A program made the translations under genes and the position numbers. The notes under the pieces were generated by a model, which was not told where the DNA came from, ran no database searches, and saw only the letters and a list, made by a program, of their open reading frames with translations. Below, one piece after another: positions 52,716 to 62,800 of a stretch of DNA of 64,000 nt. This DNA is from Microbacterium luteolum (GTDB lineage: Bacteria; Actinomycetota; Actinomycetes; Actinomycetales; Microbacteriaceae): assembly GCF_039533965.1 (NCBI RefSeq), contig NZ_BAAAUN010000001.1, forward strand, positions 2,888,950 to 2,952,949. The letters run 5' to 3'. Numbering within the stretch: position 1 is the first letter of the stretch; every line of letters starts with the position of its first letter.

Positions 52716-54209
52716 ATGCGCTGCACCCTCGGGGTGGACATCGGCACGTCCAGCAGCAAGGGCGTGCTGGTCGCCGACGACGGCGTGATCCTGGCGACCG
52801 CGACGCGTTCGCACGACGTCAGCCGCCCGCGCACGGGCTGGGTGGAGATGGACGGGCGCGTGTGGTGGGACGAGTTCGTCGCGATCGTGCGCGAGCTGCT
52901 CGCCGCGGCACCCGCCGCCGAGGTCGCGGGTGTCGGCGTGAGCGGCATGGGGCCCTGCATCCTGCTCGCGGACGACGCGGACGAGCCCGTGCGCCCCGCG
53001 ATCCTGTACGGCGTGGACACCCGATCGGGGGCGCAGATCGAGCGGATGACGGCAGAGCTGGGCGTCGACGAGATCGCGCGGATCGGCGGCTCGACGCTCA
53101 CCTCGCAGGCGGGCGGTCCGAAGCTGGCCTGGGTCGCCGAGGAGGATCCCGACGCCTGGGCGCGTGCACGACGCCTGTTCATGCCTGCCTCGTGGCTCGC
53201 CCGCAGGCTCACCGGCGCCTATGTCCTCGACCATCAGTCGGCGAGTCAGGTCTCCCCGCTGTACGACATCGAGAACGAGCGCTGGCACGAGCCGTGGTGG
53301 GAGAGGTACGCAGGCCGCATCGAGCAGCCGTCGCTCGCCTGGGCGGGCGATGTCGCCGGAAAGGTGACCGCGGACGCGGCATCCGCCACCGGCATTCCCG
53401 CGGGAACCGCGGTCATCACCGGCACGATCGACGCGTGGACCGAGGCGGTGAGCGTGGGTGCGCACGAGGTCGGCGACCTGATGCTGATGTACGGAACGAC
53501 CATGTTCCTCGTGGCCACGGGTGCCGAGACGCTGCGCACCCCGTCGATGTGGACCACCGCCGGGGCCTTCGCCGGCACGCGGAACCTGGCCGGCGGTCTC
53601 TCCACCTCGGGCGCCCTGACGGCTTGGCTGAAGGACCTCACCGGCGCGGACTACCCCGAGCTTCTCGCGGATGCCGAGGCGTCAGGACCCGGAGCTGCGG
53701 GACTGCTTTTGCTGCCCTACTTCGCGGGGGAGCGCACCCCGATCCAGGATCCGGATGCCCGCGGCGTGATCGCGGGGCTCACGCTCGAGCACACGTGCGG
53801 TGACCTCTACCGCGCGGCGCTCGAGGCGACGGCCCTCGGCGTGCGGCACAACGTCGAGACCATGCGCGCGGCCGGGGCCGACATCCGGCGCATCGTCGCG
53901 GTCGGCGGCGGCACGCAGGGCCGGCTGTGGATGCAGGTGGTCTCCGACGTGACCGGGCTCGTCCAGGAGGTGCCGGCGACGACCATCGGCGCGAGCTACG
54001 GTGCGGCCTTCCTCGCGGCGACCGCGATCGCCGCTGCGGGGGAGGCCCCCGCGATCACCGATTGGAACCCGATCATCGAGACCATCCGCCCTGACCCGGC
54101 GCTCCGCACCTTCTACGACACCCTCTTCGACCGCTACGTGCGGCTGTACGAGGGGTCGAAGGACGTGGTGCACGAGCTGGCCGCCGCGCAGCGGGGAGCA
54201 TCCGCATGA
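52716..54209 (+). CDS. FGGY-family pentulose kinase, probable D-ribulokinase
   Basis: A 497-residue FGGY carbohydrate kinase. N-terminal ATP-phosphate motif LGVDIGTSSSKGVLVADDG, substrate region GVGVSGMGPCILLAD and ILYGVDTRSGAQIERM, C-terminal motif IVAVGGGTQGRLWMQVVSDVTGL. Xylulokinase-like by eye, but in an operon with an isomerase that should make D-ribulose, phosphorylation of D-ribulose to D-ribulose 5-phosphate is the more consistent role. D-xylulose kinase activity cannot be excluded. AAGGAGG lies about 6 nt before the ATG. Confidence 0.85.
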   Translation: MRCTLGVDIGTSSSKGVLVADDGVILATATRSHDVSRPRTGWVEMDGRVWWDEFVAIVRELLAAAPAAEVAGVGVSGMGPCILLADDADEPVRPAILYGVDTRSGAQIERMTAELGVDEIARIGGSTLTSQAGGPKLAWVAEEDPDAWARARRLFMPASWLARRLTGAYVLDHQSASQVSPLYDIENERWHEPWWERYAGRIEQPSLAWAGDVAGKVTADAASATGIPAGTAVITGTIDAWTEAVSVGAHEVGDLMLMYGTTMFLVATGAETLRTPSMWTTAGAFAGTRNLAGGLSTSGALTAWLKDLTGADYPELLADAEASGPGAAGLLLLPYFAGERTPIQDPDARGVIAGLTLEHTCGDLYRAALEATALGVRHNVETMRAAGADIRRIVAVGGGTQGRLWMQVVSDVTGLVQEVPATTIGASYGAAFLAATAIAAAGEAPAITDWNPIIETIRPDPALRTFYDTLFDRYVRLYEGSKDVVHELAAAQRGASA

Positions 54210-56854
54210 ACCGGCGTGCCCGCGGCATCCCGCACACCTCGCAGGCGACGGCGTTCCCGCTCGGCGGCATCGGCACCGGCAACGTCTCGATCGGCGCCCG
54301 CGGCGAGCTGCGCGACTGGGAGTTCGAGAACCTGCCGGACAAGGGGCGGCGCAACCCGCACTCGTTCTTCGCGATCCATGCCGCGCCCGAGGGCGGCACT
54401 CCGGTGACCCGCGTGCTCGAGGCGCGGCTCACCGGTCGTCACGATGCGGATGCCGGCTACGCCTTCGACCAGCTGGCCGGTCTCCCGCGTCTCGACGGCG
54501 CCACCCTGCACGGCGAGTACCCGGTCGTCGACGTCGACTTCACCGACGCCGTCCTGCCGGTCGAGGTCTCGCTTCACGCCTTCACCCCCCTCGTGCCCCT
54601 CGACGCCGACGACTCCGGGATCCCGGCCGCCGTGCTGCGCTACCGCGTGACCAACCCCGGTGCGGTGCCCGTCGCCGTCACGGTGGTGGGCAGCGTCTCG
54701 CACACCGCCGGGCGCGGAGCCGCCGGACCCGACGCCCCGTGGGGGATGCGCGCGACGCAGACAGTGCGGTGGCGCGACGACGGCGACGTGCGCGGCCTCG
54801 ACTTCGGCATCGACCTCCCGCAGGACGACCCCGGCTACGGCACACTGAGCCTCACCACGACGGATGCCGCCACCACGGCGAAGCCCCAATGGGTCACGAG
54901 CTACTGGCCCGACGGAGCGCGCCTGTTCTGGAACGACCTGACCGACGACGGGCTGCTCGCCCCGGAGCCCCGGCTCACCCTCGAGGATCGTCCCCGCGGG
55001 CTGTTCGCCGAGCTCGACGAGAGTGGGTCCCTGAGCTCGTCGAAGGGCGCTCCGCTCACCGAGGAGCAGATGCTCGCGAAGCTCCCCCGCCTGCGCACCG
55101 GCTCCCTCGGCGTCGTCCACACCCTCGCCCCGGGCGAGGCCCGCGATTTCGAGTTCGTGCTGGCGTGGAGCTTCCCGAACCGCCGGCGCGGCTGGCACGG
55201 CCACATCGTGTTCGCGGATCCTCCTGAGGACGGCCCGCTGTCGCCCATAGTCCGCAACCACTACGCGACCCTCTGGGCCGACGCCTGGTCGGCGGCGACG
55301 CATCTGCACCGTGAGCTCCCGGCCCTCGAAGGGGCGACCGATGCCTTCGTCGAGGCGCTGTACGGGAGCAGCCTCGACCCGGTGCTGGTCGACGCGATCG
55401 GGGCGAACATCGCCGCCGCGCGCTCGACGACGGGGTTCGTGCTCGAGTCCCCGAACCCCGAGCTGGGGGAGGGGCCGGTGTTCGCGGCCTGGGAGGGATC
55501 GTTCGATCACGGCGGCTCCTGCGAGGGCACCTGCACGCACGTCTGGTCGTACGCGCAGACGCTCGCCTGGCTGTTCCCCTCGCTCGAGCGGAGCGCGCGC
55601 CGGGTCGAGTACCTGCTCGAGACCGATGGCGAGGGAGCGCAGAAATTCCGCGGCAACCGCATCTTCGGCGGACCCGCGTGGTTCATGGCTCCGGCTGTCG
55701 ACGGACAGCTCGGCACGCTGCTGCGCCTGCACCGGGAATGGCGGTTCAGCGGCGACGACGAGTTCCTGCGCGAGCTGTGGCCCGCGGCATCCCGCACCCT
55801 CGACTACGCGATCCGCGAATGGGACCGCGACGGCGACGGCCTGCTCGACGGCGAGATGCACAACACCTACGACATCGAGTTCCACGGCGCCGAGCCGCTC
55901 GCCAACGGCGTGTACCTGGCGGCGCTCCGCGCCGGCGTCCGGATGGCGGAGCACCTGGGCGAGCAGGAGCGGGCCCGCGCGTGGTCGACGCGCGCCGACC
56001 ACGTCGCCGCGGCCATGGACGAGACGCTCTGGAACGGCGAGTACTACCGCCAGGTGATCGATGATGCCGACGCGCACCGCTACCAGTACGGCGAGGGGGT
56101 GCTCTCCGACCAGCTGCTGGGGCAGTTCCACGCCTACGTGAACGGCCTCGGGCACATCCTGCCCGCGGAGCGCGTCGGCTCCGCGCTCGCCGCGATCGTG
56201 GCGCACAACCACCGCGACGACCTCTCGGCGCATGAGAGCACGCAGCGCGTCTACGCGCTGAACGACGAGGGCGGGCTGCTGCTCGCGTCCTGGCCGCACG
56301 GCGGACGACCCGCGATCCCGTTCGTGTACTCGGACGAGGTGTGGACCGGCGTCGAGCATCAGGTCGCGGCATCCCTCCTCTTCGCCGGCCGCTACGACGA
56401 CGCCCTGCTCGTCGAACGGACGCTGCGTGCCCGCTACGACGGGGGCCACCGCAGTCCGTGGAACGAGATCGAGTGCGGCAACCACTACGCCCGCTCGCTC
56501 GCGTCGTGGGCGCTGCTGCTCGGTGCGACGGGCGCGCAGTGGGATGCGCCGACGGGAGTGCTGTCGTTCGCGCCCTGCGCTTCGACAAGCTCAGCGACCC
56601 AGGGTGGAGGCTCAGCGACCCAGGGTGGAGGCTCAGGGACCCAGGGGGCCGAGAGGTTCCTGTTCACCACGGGCACGGGCTGGGGACGCGTCGAGATCGA
56701 CCGCGATGCCCTCACCCTCCACCTCGACGGCGGCGAGCTCGACATCGCCGACCTGCAGCTGCACGGCCGGAGCCTCGGCCGCGGCATCCGACTCCGAGCG
56801 AGCGAATCCCAGCGGTTCCCGCTCACCACGACCCCAACACCGGAGGCATCATGA
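54206..56854 (+). CDS. GH116-like glycosidase, probable exo-beta-D-arabinofuranosidase
   Basis: An 882-residue cytoplasmic glycosidase with an N-terminal beta domain (AFPLGGIGTGNVSIGARGELRDWEF, typical of GH116 and bile-acid beta-glucosidase GBA2) and a C-terminal alpha6/alpha6 toroid (THVWSYAQTLAWLFPSLER, LLDGEMHNTYDIEFHG with the acid/base-type HNTYD, and RSPWNEIECGNHYARSL). A GH116 enzyme from Microbacterium acts on beta-D-arabinofuranosides at arabinan termini, which fits this locus. Overlaps the kinase stop (ATGA). Two dispersed repeats are embedded: SGSLSSSKGA at 55024-55048 and an expanded copy at 56577-56648. Confidence 0.85.
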   Translation: MNRRARGIPHTSQATAFPLGGIGTGNVSIGARGELRDWEFENLPDKGRRNPHSFFAIHAAPEGGTPVTRVLEARLTGRHDADAGYAFDQLAGLPRLDGATLHGEYPVVDVDFTDAVLPVEVSLHAFTPLVPLDADDSGIPAAVLRYRVTNPGAVPVAVTVVGSVSHTAGRGAAGPDAPWGMRATQTVRWRDDGDVRGLDFGIDLPQDDPGYGTLSLTTTDAATTAKPQWVTSYWPDGARLFWNDLTDDGLLAPEPRLTLEDRPRGLFAELDESGSLSSSKGAPLTEEQMLAKLPRLRTGSLGVVHTLAPGEARDFEFVLAWSFPNRRRGWHGHIVFADPPEDGPLSPIVRNHYATLWADAWSAATHLHRELPALEGATDAFVEALYGSSLDPVLVDAIGANIAAARSTTGFVLESPNPELGEGPVFAAWEGSFDHGGSCEGTCTHVWSYAQTLAWLFPSLERSARRVEYLLETDGEGAQKFRGNRIFGGPAWFMAPAVDGQLGTLLRLHREWRFSGDDEFLRELWPAASRTLDYAIREWDRDGDGLLDGEMHNTYDIEFHGAEPLANGVYLAALRAGVRMAEHLGEQERARAWSTRADHVAAAMDETLWNGEYYRQVIDDADAHRYQYGEGVLSDQLLGQFHAYVNGLGHILPAERVGSALAAIVAHNHRDDLSAHESTQRVYALNDEGGLLLASWPHGGRPAIPFVYSDEVWTGVEHQVAASLLFAGRYDDALLVERTLRARYDGGHRSPWNEIECGNHYARSLASWALLLGATGAQWDAPTGVLSFAPCASTSSATQGGGSATQGGGSGTQGAERFLFTTGTGWGRVEIDRDALTLHLDGGELDIADLQLHGRSLGRGIRLRASESQRFPLTTTPTPEAS
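55024..55048 (+). repeat. In-frame dispersed repeat in the GH116 gene
   Basis: TGGGTCCCTGAGCTCGTCGA followed by AGGGC, same sense as the gene, peptide GSLSSSKG. Confidence 0.8.
56577..56648 (+). repeat. Reverse-orientation repeat with 21-bp tandem expansion
   Basis: A GCGCTTCGACAAGCTCAGCG copy followed by 21-bp units at 56590-56610, 56611-56631 and a partial one to 56648. Encodes a low-complexity linker (SATQGGG repeated). The 21-bp expansion mirrors the one in cobA but uses a different sequence. Confidence 0.8.
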
Positions 56855-58485
56855 CCACCTACACCCTGCCGGCCCCGGCATCCCGCCCGGCGTCTGCACC
56901 GAAGACCGCCTACCTGATCGCCTCCGGCGACCTGCGCGAATCCGCCAACACGGGCGGCTGGCCCGTGCAGGTCGAACTCGAAGCCGGCGTCACCGGTGTC
57001 TTCAACGACCTCGGCTGGACCGTCATCCGCGCCAACGAGGTCGACCCCGCGACCGGCCACGGCTTCATCTCCAGCCAGCGCATGGGCCTCGAGGTCTTCA
57101 AGAACATCCCGACGGATGCTCCGCTCATCGTCGCCGAGGCCGTGTGGCAGTACTCGCACCATGTGCTCGCTGGTCTGCGCTCGCATCAGGGGCCGATTCT
57201 CACGGTCGCGAACTTCGCGGGTGACTGGCCGGGACTCGTCGGACTGCTCGGCCTCAACGCCGGACTGACCAAGATGGACAAGCCGTACGCGTCGATCTGG
57301 TCGGTCGACTTCAGCGACGACTGGTTCAAGGCCGGCATCAAGGAGTGGACCGAGACCGGGTCGATCACGCACGACGCCTCGCACGTGCGGGCCCTGCCCG
57401 AGCTGCCGGACAGCCCCGAGAAGCAGCTCGGGGAGGCGCTCGCCGCCGAGCTGCTCGCCGAGAAGGCCATCATCGGCGTCTTCGACGAAGGCTGCATGGG
57501 CATGTACAACGCGATCTTCGACGACGAGCTGCTGAACAAGACCGGCATCTACAAGGAGCGCCTGTCGCAGTCGGCCCTGTACGCCGAGATGCTCAAGGTC
57601 TCCGAAGGCGAGGCGGATGCCGCCTACGACTGGCTGATCGACGCCGGAATGACATTCCAGTACGGCGAGGATGCCGCGACCGAGCTCACCCGCGAGCAGG
57701 TTCAGTGGCAGCTGAAGATGTACATCGCCGCCCTCCGCATCGCCGATGACTTCGGGCTCGACGCGGTCGGCATCCAGTACCAGCAGGGTCTGAAGGACCT
57801 GGTGCCCGCATCCGATCTGGCCGAGGGCATCCTGAACTCCACCGAGCGCCCGCCGGTGACCTCGCGCGACGGGTCACGCGTGCTGCACGAGGGCCGCGCG
57901 TTCCCGCATTTCAATGAGGCCGACGAGGGCGTCGCGGTCGACGCGCTCGTGACCGACCGGGTCTGGCGCGCGATGGGGCTCGTGCCAGACAACACGCTGC
58001 ACGACGTGCGCTGGGGCGAGGACTTCGACGGGCAGTTCGTGTGGGTCTACGAGATCTCGGGCTCCGTGCCGGCCTCGCACCTGGGCGGATGGCAGAACGC
58101 CGAGGGCTGGCGTCAGGGGCACGTGTTCTTCCCCGCGGGCGGTGCGACGATCAACGGCGTCTCGAAGCCGGGCGAGATCGTGCTGTCGCGGGTCTTCATC
58201 GCCGACGGCATCCTGCAGGCCGACATCTTCCGGGCATCCGTCGTCGAGCTGCCGGCCGAGGAGACGCAGCGCCGCAAGGACGCCACCAACCCGGAGTGGC
58301 CGATCGCGCACGTGGTGCTGCACGGCATCTCGCGCGACCAGTTCATGGCGCGGCACAAGGCCAACCACGCCCAGCTCGTCTATGCCCCGGATGCCGAGAC
58401 CGCCGACAAGGCGCTGATCGCCAAGGCCGCGATGTTCGCGGGCATGGGCATCAAGGTCAACCTCGTGGGAGACGTCGCCGTCTGA
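56851..58485 (+). CDS. L-fucose/D-arabinose isomerase-like protein
   Basis: A 544-residue protein of the fucose/arabinose isomerase fold by general layout: an N-terminal Rossmann-like part (KTAYLIASGDLRESANTGGWPVQVELEAG), a central stretch VFDEGCMGMYNAIFDDELLNKTGIYKERLSQSALYAEM, AVGIQYQQGLKDLVPASDLAEGILNS, and a C-terminal domain. I recognise it as the actinobacterial fucose isomerase-labelled group rather than close E. coli FucI. L-fucose isomerases also convert D-arabinose to D-ribulose because the sugars share stereochemistry at C2-C4. Last gene of the operon (ATGA overlap), so D-arabinose isomerase is the predicted activity. Confidence in the exact reaction is moderate. Confidence 0.7.
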   Translation: MTTYTLPAPASRPASAPKTAYLIASGDLRESANTGGWPVQVELEAGVTGVFNDLGWTVIRANEVDPATGHGFISSQRMGLEVFKNIPTDAPLIVAEAVWQYSHHVLAGLRSHQGPILTVANFAGDWPGLVGLLGLNAGLTKMDKPYASIWSVDFSDDWFKAGIKEWTETGSITHDASHVRALPELPDSPEKQLGEALAAELLAEKAIIGVFDEGCMGMYNAIFDDELLNKTGIYKERLSQSALYAEMLKVSEGEADAAYDWLIDAGMTFQYGEDAATELTREQVQWQLKMYIAALRIADDFGLDAVGIQYQQGLKDLVPASDLAEGILNSTERPPVTSRDGSRVLHEGRAFPHFNEADEGVAVDALVTDRVWRAMGLVPDNTLHDVRWGEDFDGQFVWVYEISGSVPASHLGGWQNAEGWRQGHVFFPAGGATINGVSKPGEIVLSRVFIADGILQADIFRASVVELPAEETQRRKDATNPEWPIAHVVLHGISRDQFMARHKANHAQLVYAPDAETADKALIAKAAMFAGMGIKVNLVGDVAV

Positions 58486-58500
58486 CCTGAGCATCGACCC

Positions 58501-58529
58501 TTCACCTCGTTTCGCTTAAGCGATATAGT
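58501..58529 (+). promoter_or_regulatory. Promoter with TCGCTTAAGCGA palindrome
   Basis: TTCACC (58501-58506), 17 bp, TATAGT (58524-58529). A perfect 12-bp palindrome TCGCTTAAGCGA (58512-58523) fills the spacer next to the -10 box. It differs from the GAAATCGATTTC operator, so a separate regulator is likely, probably encoded outside the window. Confidence 0.65.
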
Positions 58530-58591
58530 CGGCGGCAGGTCGCACCGATGCGGCCTGATCTCGACGTCGATGATGAAGGAGAAGATCTGCC

Positions 58592-59797
58592 ATGAGTCAG
58601 TCACGCATCAGGAGTCACCGGTTCCGAAAAGGCCTCGCGGCCGTGGCGGGCCTCGCCGTCGCCGCAGCCGGTGCTGTCGCTGCGAGCCCGGCCGCCGCGA
58701 CCGAAGCGCCCGAGAACGACCCGCAGCTCGCGGTCTATGTGGAAGTGAACTCTAACGATTTAGCGAACGTCGCCGACTACACCCTCGCCGATTCCGGGCG
58801 TGTAGCCGTGGACCTGGCGATGATCTTCGCCGCGAACATCAACTACGACGGCGAGAAGGCGAACCTGCACTTCAACGAGCGCGTGACCGAGACGCTGAAC
58901 GACGCCGAGAACCAGATCCGCCCGGTGCAGGAGCAGGGAACGAAGGTGCTGCTCTCGGTGCTCGGCAACCACCAGGGCGCGGGATTCGCGAACTTCACCT
59001 CCTACGAGCAGGCCGATGCGTTCGCCGCCCAGCTCGCCGACGCGGTGACGACCTACGGACTCGACGGCATCGACTTCGACGACGAGTGGACGGAGTACGG
59101 CGCCAACGGCACGCCGCAGCCCAACGCGGAGTCGTTCGGATGGCTGGCCACGGCGCTGCGTGGTCGACTCGGCGACGACAAGATCATCAGCCTGTACGCG
59201 ATCGGCCCGTCGTACACGACGACGGACTTCACGCTGTTCGATGCCGAGGGCGTGCTCGACTACGCCTGGAACCCCTATTACCCGACCTATGACGCGCCGA
59301 GGGTGCCGGGGCTCGAGGACCGCACGCGCATCGGAGCCGCGGCGATCGACCTCGCGAACACCAGTGCTGCGACAGCGGCGGACTTTGCGAACCGCACGGT
59401 CGCCGATGGCTACGGGGTCTACGTGGCGTACAACCTCACCGCGACCGATCAGTCCGCTTATCTCTCCGGCATCACGCAGGCGCTCAAGGGAGAGGCGACC
59501 GAGTACCGCGCGTCGCCGAAGGACCGCACGGCTCCGACCATCACGGTGAAGCAGGGTGCCGAGTTCACCACGGGATCCTCCGACGCGTACTCCCAGGTCA
59601 GCTTCAAGCTGTACGACGCGGGCCAGATCGATCGGCTCTTCGTCAACGGCGTGCTGAAGGACCTCACGAACAACACGTGGAGCGACCTCAACTTCGTGAA
59701 GCCGGGAGCCTTCGGGGCGGTCGCCGGAGCGAACACGCTCGAGGTGCTCGACGTCGCGGGGAACCGCACCGAGGTGTCGTTCGTGCTTGCCGGCTGA
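58592..59797 (+). CDS. Secreted GH18 endo-beta-N-acetylglucosaminidase (Endo-H-like)
   Basis: A 401-residue exported protein: signal FRKGLAAVAGLAVAAAGAVAASPAAA, then a GH18 barrel. VLLSVLGNHQGAGFANF and the catalytic YGLDGIDFDDEWTEYG (D-x-x-D-x-D-x-E) are those of Endo H and Endo F1, which cut the chitobiose core of high-mannose N-glycans. The last 90 residues (DRTAPTITVKQGAEFTTG to the end) form an Ig-like domain. AAGGAGA precedes the ATG. Convergent with the GH92 gene; together they suggest use of high-mannose N-glycans. Confidence 0.87.
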   Translation: MSQSRIRSHRFRKGLAAVAGLAVAAAGAVAASPAAATEAPENDPQLAVYVEVNSNDLANVADYTLADSGRVAVDLAMIFAANINYDGEKANLHFNERVTETLNDAENQIRPVQEQGTKVLLSVLGNHQGAGFANFTSYEQADAFAAQLADAVTTYGLDGIDFDDEWTEYGANGTPQPNAESFGWLATALRGRLGDDKIISLYAIGPSYTTTDFTLFDAEGVLDYAWNPYYPTYDAPRVPGLEDRTRIGAAAIDLANTSAATAADFANRTVADGYGVYVAYNLTATDQSAYLSGITQALKGEATEYRASPKDRTAPTITVKQGAEFTTGSSDAYSQVSFKLYDAGQIDRLFVNGVLKDLTNNTWSDLNFVKPGAFGAVAGANTLEVLDVAGNRTEVSFVLAG

Positions 59798-59835
59798 TCC
59801 GCTGGTCGGCTGACCTTCCCGGTGAGTGATCAGCC
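59792..59835. terminator. Possible hairpin between GH18 and GH92 genes
   Basis: GGCTGATC (59792-59799) and GATCAGCC (59828-59835) are perfect complements flanking a 28-nt loop and span both stop codons of the convergent genes. Confidence 0.35.
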
Positions 59836-62800
59836 CAGGTCGAACAGCTCGACCTGACGGATCGTGACCTCGGCCTCCGCCCGCACGCGGAGCGCCGAGG
59901 TCACGATGCGCGTCGCCAGGGTGAAGGGCGTCGTGCGGTTCGGCAGCAGCGCTGCCCGGTGCGTGGTGCGGACGGGAACCCACTTCTCATCCGGCCCGAG
60001 CATCTCCCAGCGGAGCGCAGAAGCGGATGCCGGAGCCACCGCCGTCATCGTGAGGTCGCTGACGCCGCGGGGCTCGGAGAACCGCCACCCCACCCACTCC
60101 CCGGCTCGCAGCGCCGTACCGGCATCCCCCGAGAGCGCCCCGTCGTCGAACACCCGCTCGGCGTGGCGGAGTCCGGGCGAGGATACGATGCGGCCTCCGG
60201 TCGACGTCAGGTCCTCGCGCCAGGCCTCGACCTGGTTCGTGGCCGAGCGATCGCGCGCCTCGAGCGCTGCCGCCGGATCGAGGCCGAACACCAGCTCGAG
60301 CACGGCGTCGCCGACGAGCGCGTCGATCGGCAGCTCGGCCGCAGACAGGCGCACGCCGTCGAGCCGTGCCTCCTGCAGCACCCGGGCCGTCGGTGAGCTG
60401 CGCCGAGAGACGACGCGCAGCGAGGAGCCGTCGCCGCGATCGACCCGGATGTCGTCGAAGAGCGGCGACCCGATCCGCAGCACGCCCGAGGCGAGCTCCA
60501 GCGGATACAGCCCGAGCGCGGCCCACAGCCACCAGGCGCTCATCTCACCGTTGTCCTCGTCGCCGGGGAAGCCCTGGCCGATGTGCGCGCCGGCGAACAG
60601 GCGCCCGGCGAGGTCATGCACGATGCCCGCCGTCCGCCATGGCTGGTCGCTGAACGCGTACATGAAGGGGATGTGGTGCGCCGGCTGGTTCGAGATCGCG
60701 CACATGCCGGAGCGCAGCGATCGTGCCTCCCGCTGCTCGTGGATGACCGTGCCGTATGCGCCGCCGAACCGCTCGTCGGCGGTCTCGGGCTCGGCGAAGA
60801 GGGCGTCGAGATGACGACCGAGGCCGTCGGGACCGCCGTAGAGGTCGGCCAGCCCGGCGCCGTCGTGCACGGCGCCGACCGACATCCCCCACGCGTTCGT
60901 CTCGACGTTGTCACCGCCCCAGGACCTCGGGTCGAATCCCGAGGCGGCGAAGGCGCCGTCGTCATCCCGGCCGCGGAAGAACCCCGTGCTGTCGTCGAAC
61001 AGGGTGCGATACGATCGGGCCCGATTCGCGAAGTAGCGGGCGAAGGACCGGTAGCGCGCAGCATCCACGTCCGATGCCGACGCGGATTCCGACTCCGACT
61101 CGGTGGCGAGCCGGGAGGCGAATCGCCCCAGCGCGGCATCGCTCACGGCGTTCTCGATGCTCCAGCTCATGCCTTCGGGGACCTCCGAGGCGATGTATCC
61201 GGTGAAGCGGCCTCGGGCGATGCCCTTGCGGCCACGACGGGCGTCGGGCCCCGGTTCGCAGGCGTTCCGCCATCCGCTCTCGAAGGCGGTGACGCGGTCG
61301 AACTCCACGCCCCAGCGCGCGGCGTCGGCGAAGATCTGATCGCTCGACGTGCCCACCATGCTGTCGACGTACCCCGGGGCGCTCCACCGCGCCATCCAGC
61401 CTCCGCGGCGATACTGCTCCAACTGCCCGTCGAGGAGGCGCCCCGTGAGGGCGGGGTCGAGCAGGGCGAGCGCCGGCCACTCGGTGCGGTACGTGTCCCA
61501 GTAGCCGTTGTTGACGACGAGCTCGCCGTCGGCTGCCGGTTCGCCTTCGTGGACCGGGACCTCGGCGAACACGTCGGCGAACCGCCAGATGGGGGTCTCG
61601 GCCGTGCCGGCGTTCTCGGCCGCGCTGTTCGGGTACAGGTGCATCCGGTGGAGGGCGGCGGCGATGCGTGACCGGTGCTCCTCATCGGCGAGCGACCGGT
61701 ACGGAGCATCCTCCGCGGGCAGCGGCGGGATCGTGACGCGCCCGAGCAGACGATTCCAGGCTGCCGCAGCGCGGTCGCGCAGCTGATCGTACGAGGTCGT
61801 CGCGGGGGCCTCGATCGAGAGGCTGCGCCTGGCCTGCTCGACGGCCAGGAAGGAGACCGCGATCCGCACCTCGAGCGATCCGCGGCCGCTCACGTATCCG
61901 GCGACCTCGCCGCGGCCGTCGTCGTCGAGACGGCCGCGCTCATCGGGCTGATCGCGACCCCGCAGGACGGTACCGGCGAAGAAGCAGCGGGGCGCGTTGC
62001 CCCAATCCGCAGGGCCCTCCGGGATCCAGCCCTCGAACCCTCCGGCATCCGTCCACTCGTGGCGCCCGCCGGCGGTGAGCTGATCGATCACGAAGCCGAC
62101 GCGAGCGCTGGGGTCCGCGGTGTGCACCCGGAAGGCCGCCGCGTGCGAGGTCGCGGTCATCTCGACGTGCAGGCCGTCGCCGAGGTCGGCGGCATACTCG
62201 TGCGGATGCGCGCGCTCGGTGCCGGAGACGATCCAGCGTCGGCGGCCGGCACGCTGCGAGGTGGGGAGGCCGAGGAAGGGCATCAGCTGCAGCACCGAGC
62301 GGTCGCCGATCCACGGGCTCGGCTGGTGCGAGAACTGGAGCGCTTCGAGCCGGCGCCCGCGGGGATCATCGTGCACGAACGGACGGTACGGCCAGCGAGA
62401 GTCGGCGGCGTCGGTCGCCGGGGTGACGAACGTGAAGCCGTGCGGCACGGCAACGGCCGGGATCGTGTTCCCGCGGGAGAATCGCGGTCCTGAGTGCGAC
62501 CCTCGGCGCGTGTCGACGCGTTCGACGGGAGTGAGCGGTGCGGATGCCGCGCGCTGCTCGATCACGAGCTGCACATAGCCGGAGACGCGCGGAGGGAGAT
62601 CCGCCGCGGTGGCGAGCGTCTCGGTGCCGAGCACGATCTCGACCGTGCCGGTGCGGTGGGCGACCGGGGCGAGCGCGACGGTGTCGGCGTTCCACTGCTC
62701 CGGGAAGCTCCAGCGCGCGGCGAACTGCTCTTCGGCGGTGATCGGGAAGTCGTAGCGGTCGCGGACCGCCGGGATATCGCTCAGCCGGGTGCCGTCGGCG

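Noticed and set aside
56341..58485. 714-codon version of the isomerase
   Set aside because: The first 170 codons are an Arg-rich shadow of the GH116 gene; ATG at 56851 with GGAGG nearby starts the conserved domain.
58512..58523. TCGCTTAAGCGA as a fifth site of the D-arabinan regulator
   Set aside because: Sequence and centre (TTAA instead of CG) differ from GAAATCGATTTC, so it likely belongs to another regulator.
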